64,000 nt of DNA from a virus: IMG/VR virus record IMGVR_UViG_3300017963_000190, positions 124,001-188,000 of that record; one strand, given 5' to 3'. Below are positions 28,001 to 35,755 of the stretch, one piece after another; position 1 is the first letter of the stretch, and every line of letters begins with the position of its first letter. Position numbers and translations under genes: made by a program. The notes below the pieces were generated by a model. It had not been told where the DNA came from. It searched no databases and was given only the letters and a program-made list of their open reading frames with translations.

Positions 28001-30902
28001 GGTCGGCGAAGATACCTGCCTGCTTTCTACCGAAGTGGGCGTAGGCAATGAGCGCTTCGCCCATTGTGTTCACACCAGGAGATTGTGATGCCAATCCAGC
28101 TGCCGTTTGATCCCGTACCGATTCCTTGAATTGACGAGCTCGATTAAAAACCGCTGGGTTGTCGATAGAGAGCTTGACTCTTTCTGAGAGACTGCGCTCA
28201 ATAGTCGCCCGAAGATCACGCATACGCCGTAAAGCGGCGTTAATAGCCCTTATAGCCCTGTTTTTCCTAATCCTCCTAAAATTACCATCGGCGATGTCCT
28301 GCTCAATCTTGCCCATCAATTTCAGTAAATAAGCATGAAGGGCCTTACCTACGTCAACGCCATCCGCTGTAGCTCTATTTTTTATGCCTAGGTCTGCAAG
28401 TTTGTACGTAGCATTCAACGATCCTGCAGATATACCTCGTTGCTCCCTTACTGCCAGTGCGGCGTCCAAGGCAAACTTCTCAATATACTCATCGGTTAGG
28501 TTACTGGCTATGTTAAATAGCTTCTTCCAACCAACCTCCTCTGCGAACCTCTGCTCGAATATCACTCCGATTCGATCCTGCTTGCTATTCCAATCCAACC
28601 TTTGTTTGAGCGTTTCCTTTTCTTTCTCTAGCTGCGCTAGTTTCAGGTCAAAGTTTTCTAGGCTCTTCGGAGGTTCCTTAATTCCATACCTCTTGGCACA
28701 CGGAACATTGTAGTAGTTTGATGCATCCGTTTTCATTTCGCGGCTTAGCTTCGCGAAGCAGTTTATTTTGATAGTTAACAGGGAGATCTCTTTACGCAGA
28801 CGAGCGATATTGGACTTTACCTTGTTGCTTCTTGGATCAGTGAACTTGAATCCACGGCGTTTGTGTCCCTGGCTCAAAAATGGATTTGCTCTGCCTGCCC
28901 TGCGCATCCATACAGGGAGCTTATCGATTACATCGGGGACATCTCTATCAGACAGGGCCTTCCATATGGCTTTCCTCCTATTTTGAATATGCGACTTTTG
29001 TACGTAGGCAAGTCCCTGCTGCGAACCTTGTTGTCCATATACACCAAACGTCTCAAATAGCGCCTTGTATGAGGTAAAGTATATAGCTACATTGGTAATA
29101 AATTTGTCCCTGTAGTCGAACGCGCTGAACCTTTTTTTGAGATCGCGTATCAAGTAAAGCGCGTTTCCTTTCTCACGCTTTTCTTTGAACTTCTTTGCTG
29201 TCTTCGTGACATCGATCTCCTCTATCTCAAAAGTCAGCTCTCCTCCAGATGCTTTCACCTTTGTTTTTGGGCGAAGTTGTTTGATAGTACCGTCCTGATA
29301 CGGAAGAAATCCATAGTAGGTCAGGATGCTGCCGACCGCTCTGATTATTCCTGTGGCCGCGTCAGCCATAGCTCTGTCCGCTGTAGATACTGCCGCGTTG
29401 GCGCACTGGCTATCAAAATTACGCCCGGCCACAGCTTGGCCACCTATGAGGATGTCCGCGCCTTTGCACGGCTTTATCATGAGACCGTTGACCCCGTTTT
29501 TGCACCCTAGCTTTATGCATTGCGTAAAGATCAACGTATGCATATGGTTCATAGTAAACTCAAACGCGAACGTCTCGTTAGCAAATACCAATGGATTGAA
29601 CCATTTTGGATTGTCCACTGATTTGGTCCACCATGGATACGCTTTCCTAAGCCGGGCTTCTACTTTCTGGGCCACAATTTTTGCCCAACGCAGATAGTTT
29701 TTTCTTATGTGAGATGGTTCTACGTTACTGGTGTCTGTTCCTTTTTGATCAGACGGCTTTTCATCTTTTTTGCCTGTTTGACTCCTATCCTTCACAGACG
29801 GTGCTCCGCTTTTCGTCCCAGTGTACGATGTGCGAACGCGCATCCTTTCCATAAGCCCGCGGTAGTCATAACAAGTAATATTCACTACTCTCTTTCCACC
29901 GACAGGATCATCGTTCCATGTGTAGTCTTTGATGAACCCAGTAAATGCAGGCATCCAGAGGTCGTACCATTCTCTGTACCCCCTGCGCTTCACAGCGGAC
30001 ACGTGAGGAAGGCGAACGAATATTCGTACGGTATCATGCTTATCGAAGATGCATGAATAGGGGTTTAGTGGATATAGCCACATTCCTGTGAACTGGTCTA
30101 TTTGTGGAGCTCCTCCCTTTCCTTCGGGATCCACCGCCTCGTACTTGGTTTTATAGATGCGCCACTTTGCGGCCTCATCCACACGGTAGTTGCTGCGATA
30201 AACGGACTCGCTGACAGCTGTTTCTTTGTTCCCGGTTTTACTGAGGCGCCATGCACTGGTTGAGTACGGTCCGGCACAGATGTTCATCGGGGTGATGATG
30301 AAGGCATCCTGATTATTATTGAGCACAAAGCGCGCGGTGTTCATTCCGCCTGTAGACTCAACTGTCCAACTAAGATCACCCTCGACGTAGTGGGTTACCT
30401 CGGCGCCTTCGATAAATACTCTGTACTCGTTCAGCTGATTTTCGTACTTCCGCTCTTTGTACTTGATTGCATGCGGTAGTCCGCATATCCAGCTTCCTGC
30501 AGCTCCTCCGCGTATTGGAGGAGATGTCTTTCGAAGCTGAAGTGCGCTTATTAATGGCAGGCAGCGCGGACCAGAGATCTCCTTTCTTCCCAGCAGAAAC
30601 CGTTTGAACTTGTCGTTACGTTGCCTCTGGGCAGCCTTTTCCGCCTCCCGTTGAGCCAGCTCGCTCGTCCTCCGCATTATCTCCTGCGGCGACGGTTGAG
30701 ACTGGACCATGGATTTACCCTGGCTTCCAATCTTTGGATCGCGTACTACTACAGTATCGAATGCACTGGAAGTGGTTACCAGACCGCCGCTCCCCATACC
30801 ATCGCGCTGCATCCCACCAGGAGTGCGCACTACTCTCTTGCCAGAAGTAGATTTGCCTGCGTTGGCGTCGGCTTTTTTGCCGGTTTTAGGATTGTCCGAC
30901 AC
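25083..30902 (-). CDS. Giant tail hub protein with M23-type peptidase domain (1939 aa)
   Basis: A GTG start at 30902 has GAGGTAG 5 nt upstream overlapping the previous stop. Residues 160-205 (RVFIEGAEVTHYVEGDLSWT, then TARFVLNNN) resemble the gpD/gp27 hub N-terminal domain. The middle (600-1100) contains long basic coiled-coil stretches. Around residues 1440-1690 lies an M23 (LytM-like) endopeptidase: H1475-x-G-x-D1479 (MHSGLDVK) and H1644-L-H1646 (GPHLHV), the metal-binding pair. The distance between the two motifs (about 165 residues) is larger than usual, so an insertion is present. The role is baseplate hub plus peptidoglycan cutting during DNA entry. Confidence 0.75.
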   Translation of the reverse strand: MSDNPKTGKKADANAGKSTSGKRVVRTPGGMQRDGMGSGGLVTTSSAFDTVVVRDPKIGSQGKSMVQSQPSPQEIMRRTSELAQREAEKAAQRQRNDKFKRFLLGRKEISGPRCLPLISALQLRKTSPPIRGGAAGSWICGLPHAIKYKERKYENQLNEYRVFIEGAEVTHYVEGDLSWTVESTGGMNTARFVLNNNQDAFIITPMNICAGPYSTSAWRLSKTGNKETAVSESVYRSNYRVDEAAKWRIYKTKYEAVDPEGKGGAPQIDQFTGMWLYPLNPYSCIFDKHDTVRIFVRLPHVSAVKRRGYREWYDLWMPAFTGFIKDYTWNDDPVGGKRVVNITCYDYRGLMERMRVRTSYTGTKSGAPSVKDRSQTGKKDEKPSDQKGTDTSNVEPSHIRKNYLRWAKIVAQKVEARLRKAYPWWTKSVDNPKWFNPLVFANETFAFEFTMNHMHTLIFTQCIKLGCKNGVNGLMIKPCKGADILIGGQAVAGRNFDSQCANAAVSTADRAMADAATGIIRAVGSILTYYGFLPYQDGTIKQLRPKTKVKASGGELTFEIEEIDVTKTAKKFKEKREKGNALYLIRDLKKRFSAFDYRDKFITNVAIYFTSYKALFETFGVYGQQGSQQGLAYVQKSHIQNRRKAIWKALSDRDVPDVIDKLPVWMRRAGRANPFLSQGHKRRGFKFTDPRSNKVKSNIARLRKEISLLTIKINCFAKLSREMKTDASNYYNVPCAKRYGIKEPPKSLENFDLKLAQLEKEKETLKQRLDWNSKQDRIGVIFEQRFAEEVGWKKLFNIASNLTDEYIEKFALDAALAVREQRGISAGSLNATYKLADLGIKNRATADGVDVGKALHAYLLKLMGKIEQDIADGNFRRIRKNRAIRAINAALRRMRDLRATIERSLSERVKLSIDNPAVFNRARQFKESVRDQTAAGLASQSPGVNTMGEALIAYAHFGRKQAGIFADLVTATDRINPHPLAGKSFEQSVEYLCCEQQRIVRGVEVNIDSYRTDKTKLDGFNRTALFGVLGRPMTFAEVTEVGRGTVSALKADFSPYNVFYHLLRPARGTGAATIVQQHLGNVGTNSTSLNYKTRKALLDDICSTLDYQFYVSGYGDLVFEIPHYNAMPADFGSDFSGAYTVEKTWKNSSIAEESQEIPTAWVLEGLEPHLQIDQVTKGKAPTNKLRHIVIMAPILARRLGVRVENINLRIPGVGAPGAAGQTQALDQLQVYGLFHIQRQLGRSHILNMAIQFRPYILPNRPIHFIPRQRIGLPQSVTHTMSAPNGECTTDLNLTYTRWLFRDGTFRFIAGGERQPIDYTGFFTGLSSFQSKEGVRSGKSATKTGSGASSCTSRLANRARQASAFSASVAGTFGADFATQPPSGTKASRPQKEEKRATITNKAGIVMSETPKKDEPQGTPQNTRTDLDVSDPMKYVNSPWKYLNHKKYEAFGYFRVATRSGYRKLFRSHSKKDYMHSGLDVKTATGTHCLAPIDIDYADAGMKVGPLQGATNYGWIRADKAKNAGAFRVRNRSKIGPYYKIYVDQYLMWLGLTNNGTNPNGLRLEWYYGGTGLWIDCWGYFQLPKGGQKSGRIRCMFRYIHLNNLVRKEGKVLGKDVKEGTKGNPVFRAGDTCCYVGASGATGPHLHVNMYIAQGQAESKSDKHQTKIAIAANKYYIDSTLAMAAGMWKARGTDPKAKDKMNRRANDYWQRRLGRVLKKKNITIKDVVEYFQKRSRYQQYVGDSKVPGAAVRGTKIPLTYVNITLFFNPEQFINLKKRQHPFAYFSGKYRKFRGVAYNILHGSRYSRKTLYRNICRMELNKVVNVWNRASKDCGRRLSAWSGRRYRYRNYLKAVLSPYTSGWKDCMKGKTVTLRGKTYTALGVLAHIKGGWIRGSTPLSYIRGRARARVRAAGKRALNLEQIRATAGRTSGLGIGYIYYK

Positions 30903-30904
30903 AG

Positions 30905-31402
30905 CTACCTCGTACGGTTCATACGTTGCTTACGTTCAGCAGTCTGTCTGAGATTTTTGAACAGCAGATCTAAGTCGCTTCCAATAAAGGCTTCTCCAGC
31001 TGATCGGCGCTGAGCTGATGTAGCCGGTTTTTTGGCGAACATGTCGCGAATAAGCGTGAGGTTGATATCCTGCTCAAGCTCCTCTAGCTCAAGAAGTTTG
31101 ATGAGCTCACCGGTCAAACGTAAGGTGTTCAAGCTGGAGAACATGCTCTGGAATTGCGCGGTGCTGAATTCTCTGGAAGATTCGCTTGCCGCCTCAGTTT
31201 CCTGCTCATCCGCTTCGCCGTCCTCGGGTTCCCCTGGTTCCTCTTCCTCACGTAGCTGCTGTTCTTGGTGAAGCAGGACCAGATCGTACTCTACTCTAGC
31301 AGCTGCACGGGCGGCGCATTCTTCGCGCACCAAAGCTGCCTGGAGTATTTCGTAGATCTCCAGCTCCAAGTCGTTTACAGCGTCATGCTCATTTTGAGTC
31401 AT
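30905..31402 (-). CDS. Hypothetical acidic helical protein upstream of the hub (165 aa)
   Basis: I set the start at the ATG at 31402. A longer reading would extend far into the preceding coiled-coil gene. The protein has an acidic, low-complexity middle (about residues 60-85, REEEEPGEPEDGEADEQET) flanked by helices. The C-terminus is basic (RQTAERKQRMNRTR). It overlaps the upstream gene by 14 nt and ends 2 nt before the hub start. It could be a tail assembly chaperone; this is inferred from position only. Confidence 0.55.
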   Translation of the reverse strand: MTQNEHDAVNDLELEIYEILQAALVREECAARAAARVEYDLVLLHQEQQLREEEEPGEPEDGEADEQETEAASESSREFSTAQFQSMFSSLNTLRLTGELIKLLELEELEQDINLTLIRDMFAKKPATSAQRRSAGEAFIGSDLDLLFKNLRQTAERKQRMNRTR

Positions 31403-31682
31403 CAGGCTGCCCTGCCGGCTTTTCTGCTTCTCGGTTGATTGTCCCAGTGTTAATGTCGATTTGATGCGACTCGATCTGGTACTTCTCCAGCAAAGCGTCA
31501 CCGAAGCTTTGCATCAACCTCGTGGCTTCCTGTAGCTGCATTCTGGTGTGCGCCAGCTGCAACTCGAAGTAGTCCAAGTTTCTGCTGAGAAACCTGGCTT
31601 TCATGAAATCAACCTCCTCCAGACGATCCGTCATGTGGGGAGGCACTGGTGCCAGAATTGTTCCTTCTTGCTTATCCGCCAT
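31389..31682 (-). CDS. Small coiled-coil protein, paralogue C (97 aa)
   Basis: It shares the architecture of the two 98-aa proteins at 9 kb: a long helix (residues 20-65, EVDFMKARFLSRNLDYFELQ then LAHTRMQLQEATRLMQSFGD), then EKYQIESHQIDINTGTINRE. The motif Y/G-x-x...D/N-I/L-x-TG-x-I is common to all three. The start at ATG 31682 follows AGGAGAG. It sits next to the hub gene, so this copy is not in the same operon segment as the other two. Confidence 0.65.
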   Translation of the reverse strand: MADKQEGTILAPVPPHMTDRLEEVDFMKARFLSRNLDYFELQLAHTRMQLQEATRLMQSFGDALLEKYQIESHQIDINTGTINREAEKPAGQPDDSK

Positions 31683-31714
31683 CTTTTCTCTCCTATGCTT
31701 CTGTTTTCTGTGTT

Positions 31715-33523
31715 CTATTGCAATGTGACCAGTACTGTGATTTTTCCTGTTGCTGTTTCACCAGGCTCTCCAGCCAACGCTTCCATCGCTTTGCCAACTA
31801 TAGTACCAGCCTCAGGTTTATTAGGGGCCTTCTCTGCATGGCCATCTGTCGACGCAACCAATAGGTCCCCAGGTGAAATATCTCCGGCGGAGGTGGTACA
31901 TTTGGTAGGAATTAACCCACAGATGCCCAAGAGCACCCGGTGCTCCAACTTCACCACGTTGGCTTTGACGCGCACGTTACGTTGCACATGGATCTTCTTG
32001 TCTTTGTTTACCCCCTTCAATTTAATACGTGTGCGATCTTTTTCGCTGTCGTAAGCGGATTCTTCTACTTCGTACCCTTCGCCGCCAATGGTGATCCACC
32101 CCGAGATATCATGCTCACCTGGAGTTAGCACCTCTTCCATGTCTCCATCACCGATTTTGGTTGATAGGTCTATGGTATTCTCCGTGTCTTCGTATTCACG
32201 GTAGTTCATAGCTACAGCGGGTTGGGTAGACACAACGCCCACCACTTTAGTGGTGCCGCTTTCGTCTGTTGGGACGTACTCTCCACCATCATTCACCATC
32301 AGCACCGACCCCTTCTCGTAATCCTCCGCCACCGTGACCCACTCAGCAAGGTCAGCACCTCCGTTTGTAAACTGCGTCCCGCTGAAGCATTCTCCAGAAG
32401 AGGAAACTCGGAACACCGGGGTGACCAAGACGCCATCGTGTGTATAGCAAGTGAGTAGATTGTAGTTCCCTAGATTGCGGTCGACGTCACTCCAAACCTG
32501 CACAAGATGTTGCCCAGATGGAGCTGAGTACGATGTTTTCTTGTCACGGAAGTAAGCGATTATTGAATCCACCCCAGCGGATTGATCTGTCCCAAGCACC
32601 GTAAATATAGGATTTGAGTAGTACCCAATAGTGCGCTCGAAGGTTCCGTCACCACCATTAAGAAGAAGCCTGAACGTCCAATCGCTCCGACTATTCCTCA
32701 TGTACAATCCACGGGGATTGGTGTCGTAGTTGATCCGGAGCTGATAATCCCCATCGATGGCGTCTGGTTGAACTAGAAAGGCGTCGGTGCCGCTAAGCCC
32801 TCCATAATCTCCAACGTATAATTGAGGCTTCGTATTAGCATAGGTGAACCCGCCAAGGGAAACAGGAGCAAGTGGAGGAAAAATAAAAGACGGGTCGTTC
32901 CCGCTGTGCAGTGTCTCACCAAATGACCAGAAACGCATCCAGTACATCGAGGCAAAGTCCATTGTGGTGGCTGGCGATCCACACTGCAACCTCACCCCAG
33001 GAATATCGCCAATGGCAGCATCAGGCCCTGCTTCCAATTTTGCGAAGTTGTACGCATTTAGGCCTACTGGCTTTCCGCCACCCATGTACAGCTTTGCTGT
33101 GTACCAGGTATCATCGGTACCATACGTAGTCAATATATTGGTGTCAGGCCCTATTACTGCAGAGATGTCTCGCAGCTCAGTAGACGGCCAGTATACCGTC
33201 AGCATCGCGTTATCTGGATCTTGGAGCGGAGGCTCTTCTTGCCAGCGTACCACACGGAAAAAGTTGGTGTGATCTTGCTTTGGAGCAGGAAGCGCGTCTG
33301 AGTCCACGAAGGCAAACAAGTCATCCACAGAAGAAATATTTCCCCCAATGTTGGCCCCAAAGTTCAGACCAGAAACGATCGCATCCATCTCTGCTTCGGT
33401 GAGCCCATTATGAAGTTCACGCAGAGTTTGTGCAGATGCATCATCAGTGATCACACCACTAAAGCGCAGTGCACGAATAATACCGTCTGCTACAGCTTCA
33501 GTCAGAAATGGAATCGTGGCCAT
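31715..33523 (-). CDS. Fibre-like protein with C-terminal DLAEW/GDLL domain (602 aa)
   Basis: The N-terminal 60 residues form helices. The middle (about 80-400) is a lectin-like or jelly-roll region (SFGETLHSGNDPSFIFPP, YQLRINYDTNPRGLYM). The C-terminal 200 residues show a recognisable phage/bacterial module: GGADLAEWVTVAEDYEKGSV, VVGVVSTQPAV, then ISPGDLLVASTDGHAEKA, GTIVGKAMEAL and a final VLVTLQ. This tail domain is common at the ends of fibre and surface proteins and is related to self-cleaving chaperone modules in some of them. I cannot say whether it cleaves here. It is encoded upstream of the hub cluster. Confidence 0.6.
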   Translation of the reverse strand: MATIPFLTEAVADGIIRALRFSGVITDDASAQTLRELHNGLTEAEMDAIVSGLNFGANIGGNISSVDDLFAFVDSDALPAPKQDHTNFFRVVRWQEEPPLQDPDNAMLTVYWPSTELRDISAVIGPDTNILTTYGTDDTWYTAKLYMGGGKPVGLNAYNFAKLEAGPDAAIGDIPGVRLQCGSPATTMDFASMYWMRFWSFGETLHSGNDPSFIFPPLAPVSLGGFTYANTKPQLYVGDYGGLSGTDAFLVQPDAIDGDYQLRINYDTNPRGLYMRNSRSDWTFRLLLNGGDGTFERTIGYYSNPIFTVLGTDQSAGVDSIIAYFRDKKTSYSAPSGQHLVQVWSDVDRNLGNYNLLTCYTHDGVLVTPVFRVSSSGECFSGTQFTNGGADLAEWVTVAEDYEKGSVLMVNDGGEYVPTDESGTTKVVGVVSTQPAVAMNYREYEDTENTIDLSTKIGDGDMEEVLTPGEHDISGWITIGGEGYEVEESAYDSEKDRTRIKLKGVNKDKKIHVQRNVRVKANVVKLEHRVLLGICGLIPTKCTTSAGDISPGDLLVASTDGHAEKAPNKPEAGTIVGKAMEALAGEPGETATGKITVLVTLQ

Positions 33524-33560
33524 GTTTGTACCTCAATCACAAGCCTCTGGACATAGTAGT

Positions 33561-33581
33561 ATCCTCGGAAAACCTGAGGAT
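33561..33581. repeat. Short hairpin in the gap upstream of the 602-aa gene
   Basis: ATCCTC (33561-33566) pairs with GAGGAT (33576-33581), extended by an inner GG/CC over an AAAA loop. No T-run follows, so it is not a typical terminator. It lies in the 103-nt gap between two minus-strand genes and may be in a leader. Confidence 0.3.
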
Positions 33582-33626
33582 TTCACACATAAAAATAACT
33601 AGTTTTGAGTGAACGCCTTCCATGAC

Positions 33627-34172
33627 TCAACCGCCGCTGTACCTACGATTCCAATTTGCGTTCTCATCCAGGCGAATCTGTAGGCGCATAGTGTCTTTTG
33701 CATCCCCTAGATGACTTTGCACAGCTGAACAAAGCTTCTCTAGAGCTTTCCACTTCTCCTGCAAGATAGCGAGCTCGGGTAGAATGCTCGCCATAATCAC
33801 CTTAGCTGCCGCTGCGCTAGTACTTTTGGAGATCACGCCAGCGGCTGTAAGATCGGCCCGAGCTAGTATTTCTGCCTTATGCAGTGCTCGTGTAACCCTG
33901 AAAATATAGAATTGCATGACAAGCACCCGATCTAGCCATGCTTGAGCTTTTTGCAGCGCTTCTTGCGCCTTGATCACTGATTTTTTATCCTCCACTGTCA
34001 CACGCTTTGGAATGGACTTCGCAATGTTTATATAGGAGCGCAATTCACCGACGAGGGAGGTAGGGACCTTGAATTTATCTGCATTTTCTTCAAGGCCAAG
34101 CAAAATGGCCTCCAGCTGCTCTCGTTCTCTTAGCTCATCTACTTTGGATTGATCTAGACTAGCTTTAGGCAC
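33627..34172 (-). CDS. Hypothetical helical protein (181 aa)
   Basis: The GTG start at 34172 has AGAGGTGAAGT directly upstream. The sequence is almost entirely helical (LQKAQAWLDRVLVMQFYIF, HKAEILARADLTAAG) with no recognised motif. It is the first gene after a 485-nt gap and directly downstream of a strong phage promoter-like motif at 34198-34217, so it may head the hub and baseplate transcript. Confidence 0.6.
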   Translation of the reverse strand: MPKASLDQSKVDELREREQLEAILLGLEENADKFKVPTSLVGELRSYINIAKSIPKRVTVEDKKSVIKAQEALQKAQAWLDRVLVMQFYIFRVTRALHKAEILARADLTAAGVISKSTSAAAAKVIMASILPELAILQEKWKALEKLCSAVQSHLGDAKDTMRLQIRLDENANWNRRYSGG

Positions 34173-34197
34173 ACTTCACCTCTAGGACCCGTTGGAA

Positions 34198-34217
34198 CCT
34201 ACTTCTGTTTTACAAGA
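34198..34217 (-). promoter_or_regulatory. Strong copy of the phage promoter-like motif
   Basis: The minus strand reads TCTTGTAAAACAGAAGTAGG, 26 nt upstream of the GTG start of the 181-aa gene. It shares TCTTGTAAA exactly with the motifs at 50.7, 58.6 and 62.3 kb and ends in AGG like the first two. There is no sigma-70-type -35 box at normal distance. Confidence 0.55.
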
Positions 34218-34231
34218 TGAAGGACGAATCT

Positions 34232-34249
34232 CTGAAAGCTTCTTTTCAG
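34232..34249. repeat. Hairpin CTGAAA...TTTCAG
   Basis: Arms 34232-34237 and 34244-34249 are perfect 6-nt complements with a 6-nt loop, just upstream (minus direction) of the promoter-like motif. A T-rich tract is not present. It could be a weak terminator for the 359-aa gene or part of the promoter region. Confidence 0.3.
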
Positions 34250-34444
34250 CCTGGAAAACTATTATTCAGCATAGGAAGCATGAACGGTGACAGATTGGTG
34301 TGATGGTAAAATGTGTCTGTGAGACAATGGAAAAATGGATCTAGCCAAAAACAGAAAAGCCCACGCGTGCTGCGCAGGCCTGTAGATGGCTTATGGTTCA
34401 GTTGCCCATTGGTATTTGGTGGCAATTGGTCTATGACCGCAATT

Positions 34445-34460
34445 GAACCGTCTCCGGTTC
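34445..34460. repeat. Hairpin with GNRA-type loop on the minus strand
   Basis: GAACCG (34445-34450) and CGGTTC (34455-34460) are perfect complements around a 4-nt loop. On the minus strand the loop is GAGA, a GNRA tetraloop that makes a stable RNA hairpin. It lies about 200 nt downstream of the 359-aa gene. No U-run follows. Confidence 0.35.
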
Positions 34461-34657
34461 TACCAAGGTTCTATTTGGATGTCAAGAAAATAATCCCCTC
34501 TCCCTCACGATTTTCTCTGGAGATATCATACGTTATTCACCAGGGGTTTACTAGGAGCATTCAACTAAAATGGTCAAAAATCTGCGATAAGGCGCACCAA
34601 TCCATCCTCGCTGGTACGCAGCTAGCAAATTCCCCCATAGGCCGCCATCTGCGCTTT

Positions 34658-35737
34658 TTAGGGAGGAGCGCGAGGCCGCGCCTCGATGCAGCGGTTCTGT
34701 ATTTGAGGGGTGCTTGATAGCTCCGCAACCGATGGATGTAGGATGTCTTGACCACGCCGCCGTTTGGTACGGATCAAGGAAAGCGCTACCAATGTAAGAA
34801 TGCACGCCTTCGCTTCGTACAGCGGGAGCCGTGGCTTCTCTTGCAGAGCTTGTACATCTGCTCGTTTGTGACAGAAAAGCTGCCACCGTGGCTCGAACGT
34901 AAGATTGGGCAGTCGTGGGAGGAGCTCGTGCTCAAAGGCTGGCAGCCTATGTAGCTGCATCCTCGTCGTGCTCTCGCAATGGTCGTGGCGTACCTCTACC
35001 TGCTCTGGATGCCTAAGCGAGTATGACCAGAGACGTCTTAGCATATCTGGGAGACGCTCCGCCAGCTTTTCGGCTACCTCTAGTGGTAAGGTTAGCTCAG
35101 TGCAATCATTGATGGTGGCCGCACGTACCTCGTCGGATCCCTTTCTTAGTACACGCCGAATCCTGAATCGGTAAGCTTTTTGGGGGGCGCACTTTCTACG
35201 CCATTCTGCACACGCAGCTTCGCGCACAGGGCCAGACGTGGCGTGACACTTGGGATGAGGGTTGCGGTAATTTGCGTTCTCACATAGTAATTCTAGGACT
35301 TCCTCTCCTAGGTAGTCCTCGAAGCCTGCATCCTGCCGGCGCAGTTGGAGCGGAGTTCTGCATAGGACACGCCTCTCTCCGAGCTCCATGTAGTAGCGAT
35401 ATTTGTCTGGACCCCGCTGCAGCCCGGCGCTGTAGGATAGGAGATGGAGGAACGTGCGGTAGAAGGCGCGCAGATGCTCTTCGTCGGAAAGGTTGTAGAA
35501 GAGCGGACGTGTTTCTTGGTGAAACCTGTAAGGTTTTCTGTATCCTAGCTGGCTAGTCCCTGTGGCGTGCTGGTTGAGCTTTGTGATCCCCAGTAGGATG
35601 GTACTGTGGGTGGGCAACAAGTACGTGCATACTTGTTCCGGGACCCCTTTCCACCACTGTCCGGTTTCAAGGGATACCAGGAAACGCGCTTCTCGCGCTC
35701 CTGGGAAGGATAAGCTATGTGGCCGACGGGGGTGCAC
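34658..35737 (-). CDS. Hypothetical basic protein rich in Arg, His and Cys (359 aa)
   Basis: A GTG at 35737 is the longest start. The strong AAGGAGG touches the GTG, so the true start is uncertain. Helix-rich segments include YNLSDEEHLRAFYRTFLHLL and VAEKLAERLPDMLRRLWSYS. Cys and His residues are scattered (residues about 165-185, CENANYRNPHPKCHATSGP; CAEWRRKCAPQ), which could bind zinc or DNA. No known family is recognised. It follows the NYN gene and ends the replication-side transcript. Confidence 0.55.
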   Translation of the reverse strand: MHPRRPHSLSFPGAREARFLVSLETGQWWKGVPEQVCTYLLPTHSTILLGITKLNQHATGTSQLGYRKPYRFHQETRPLFYNLSDEEHLRAFYRTFLHLLSYSAGLQRGPDKYRYYMELGERRVLCRTPLQLRRQDAGFEDYLGEEVLELLCENANYRNPHPKCHATSGPVREAACAEWRRKCAPQKAYRFRIRRVLRKGSDEVRAATINDCTELTLPLEVAEKLAERLPDMLRRLWSYSLRHPEQVEVRHDHCESTTRMQLHRLPAFEHELLPRLPNLTFEPRWQLFCHKRADVQALQEKPRLPLYEAKACILTLVALSLIRTKRRRGQDILHPSVAELSSTPQIQNRCIEARPRAPP

Positions 35738-35755
35738 CTCCTTATTTTACAAGGA
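35737..35755 (-). promoter_or_regulatory. Weak copy of TTGTAAAATA motif at the end of the NYN gene
   Basis: The minus strand reads TCCTTGTAAAATAAGGAGG, spanning the NYN gene stop codon and the AAGGAGG ahead of the 359-aa gene. The core CTTGTAAAATA matches the strong site at 62293. Its position would leave almost no leader for the 359-aa gene, so it may be only a stop/SD coincidence. The flanking CTCCTT/AAGGAG is also palindromic. Confidence 0.3.

Larger units (their letters stand above)
34173..34657. other. 485-nt gene-free gap between virion and replication clusters
   Basis: I find no convincing coding frame here. A GTG-started frame on the plus strand lacks a ribosome site and is rejected. 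The gap contains a strong promoter-like motif at its low end and two hairpins (34232-34249 and 34445-34460). I looked for a tRNA cloverleaf around 34400-34460 and did not find one. The rest shows nothing I can support. Confidence 0.5.

Noticed and set aside
34380-34465. Possible tRNA on the minus strand (GGTTCAATT resembles a T-loop)
   Set aside because: The T-stem does not pair and no acceptor, D or anticodon stems could be drawn.
34313-34717. Plus-strand frame of 134 codons in the large gap
   Set aside because: No ribosome site, GTG start, odd composition and convergent overlap with the 359-aa gene; treated as chance.
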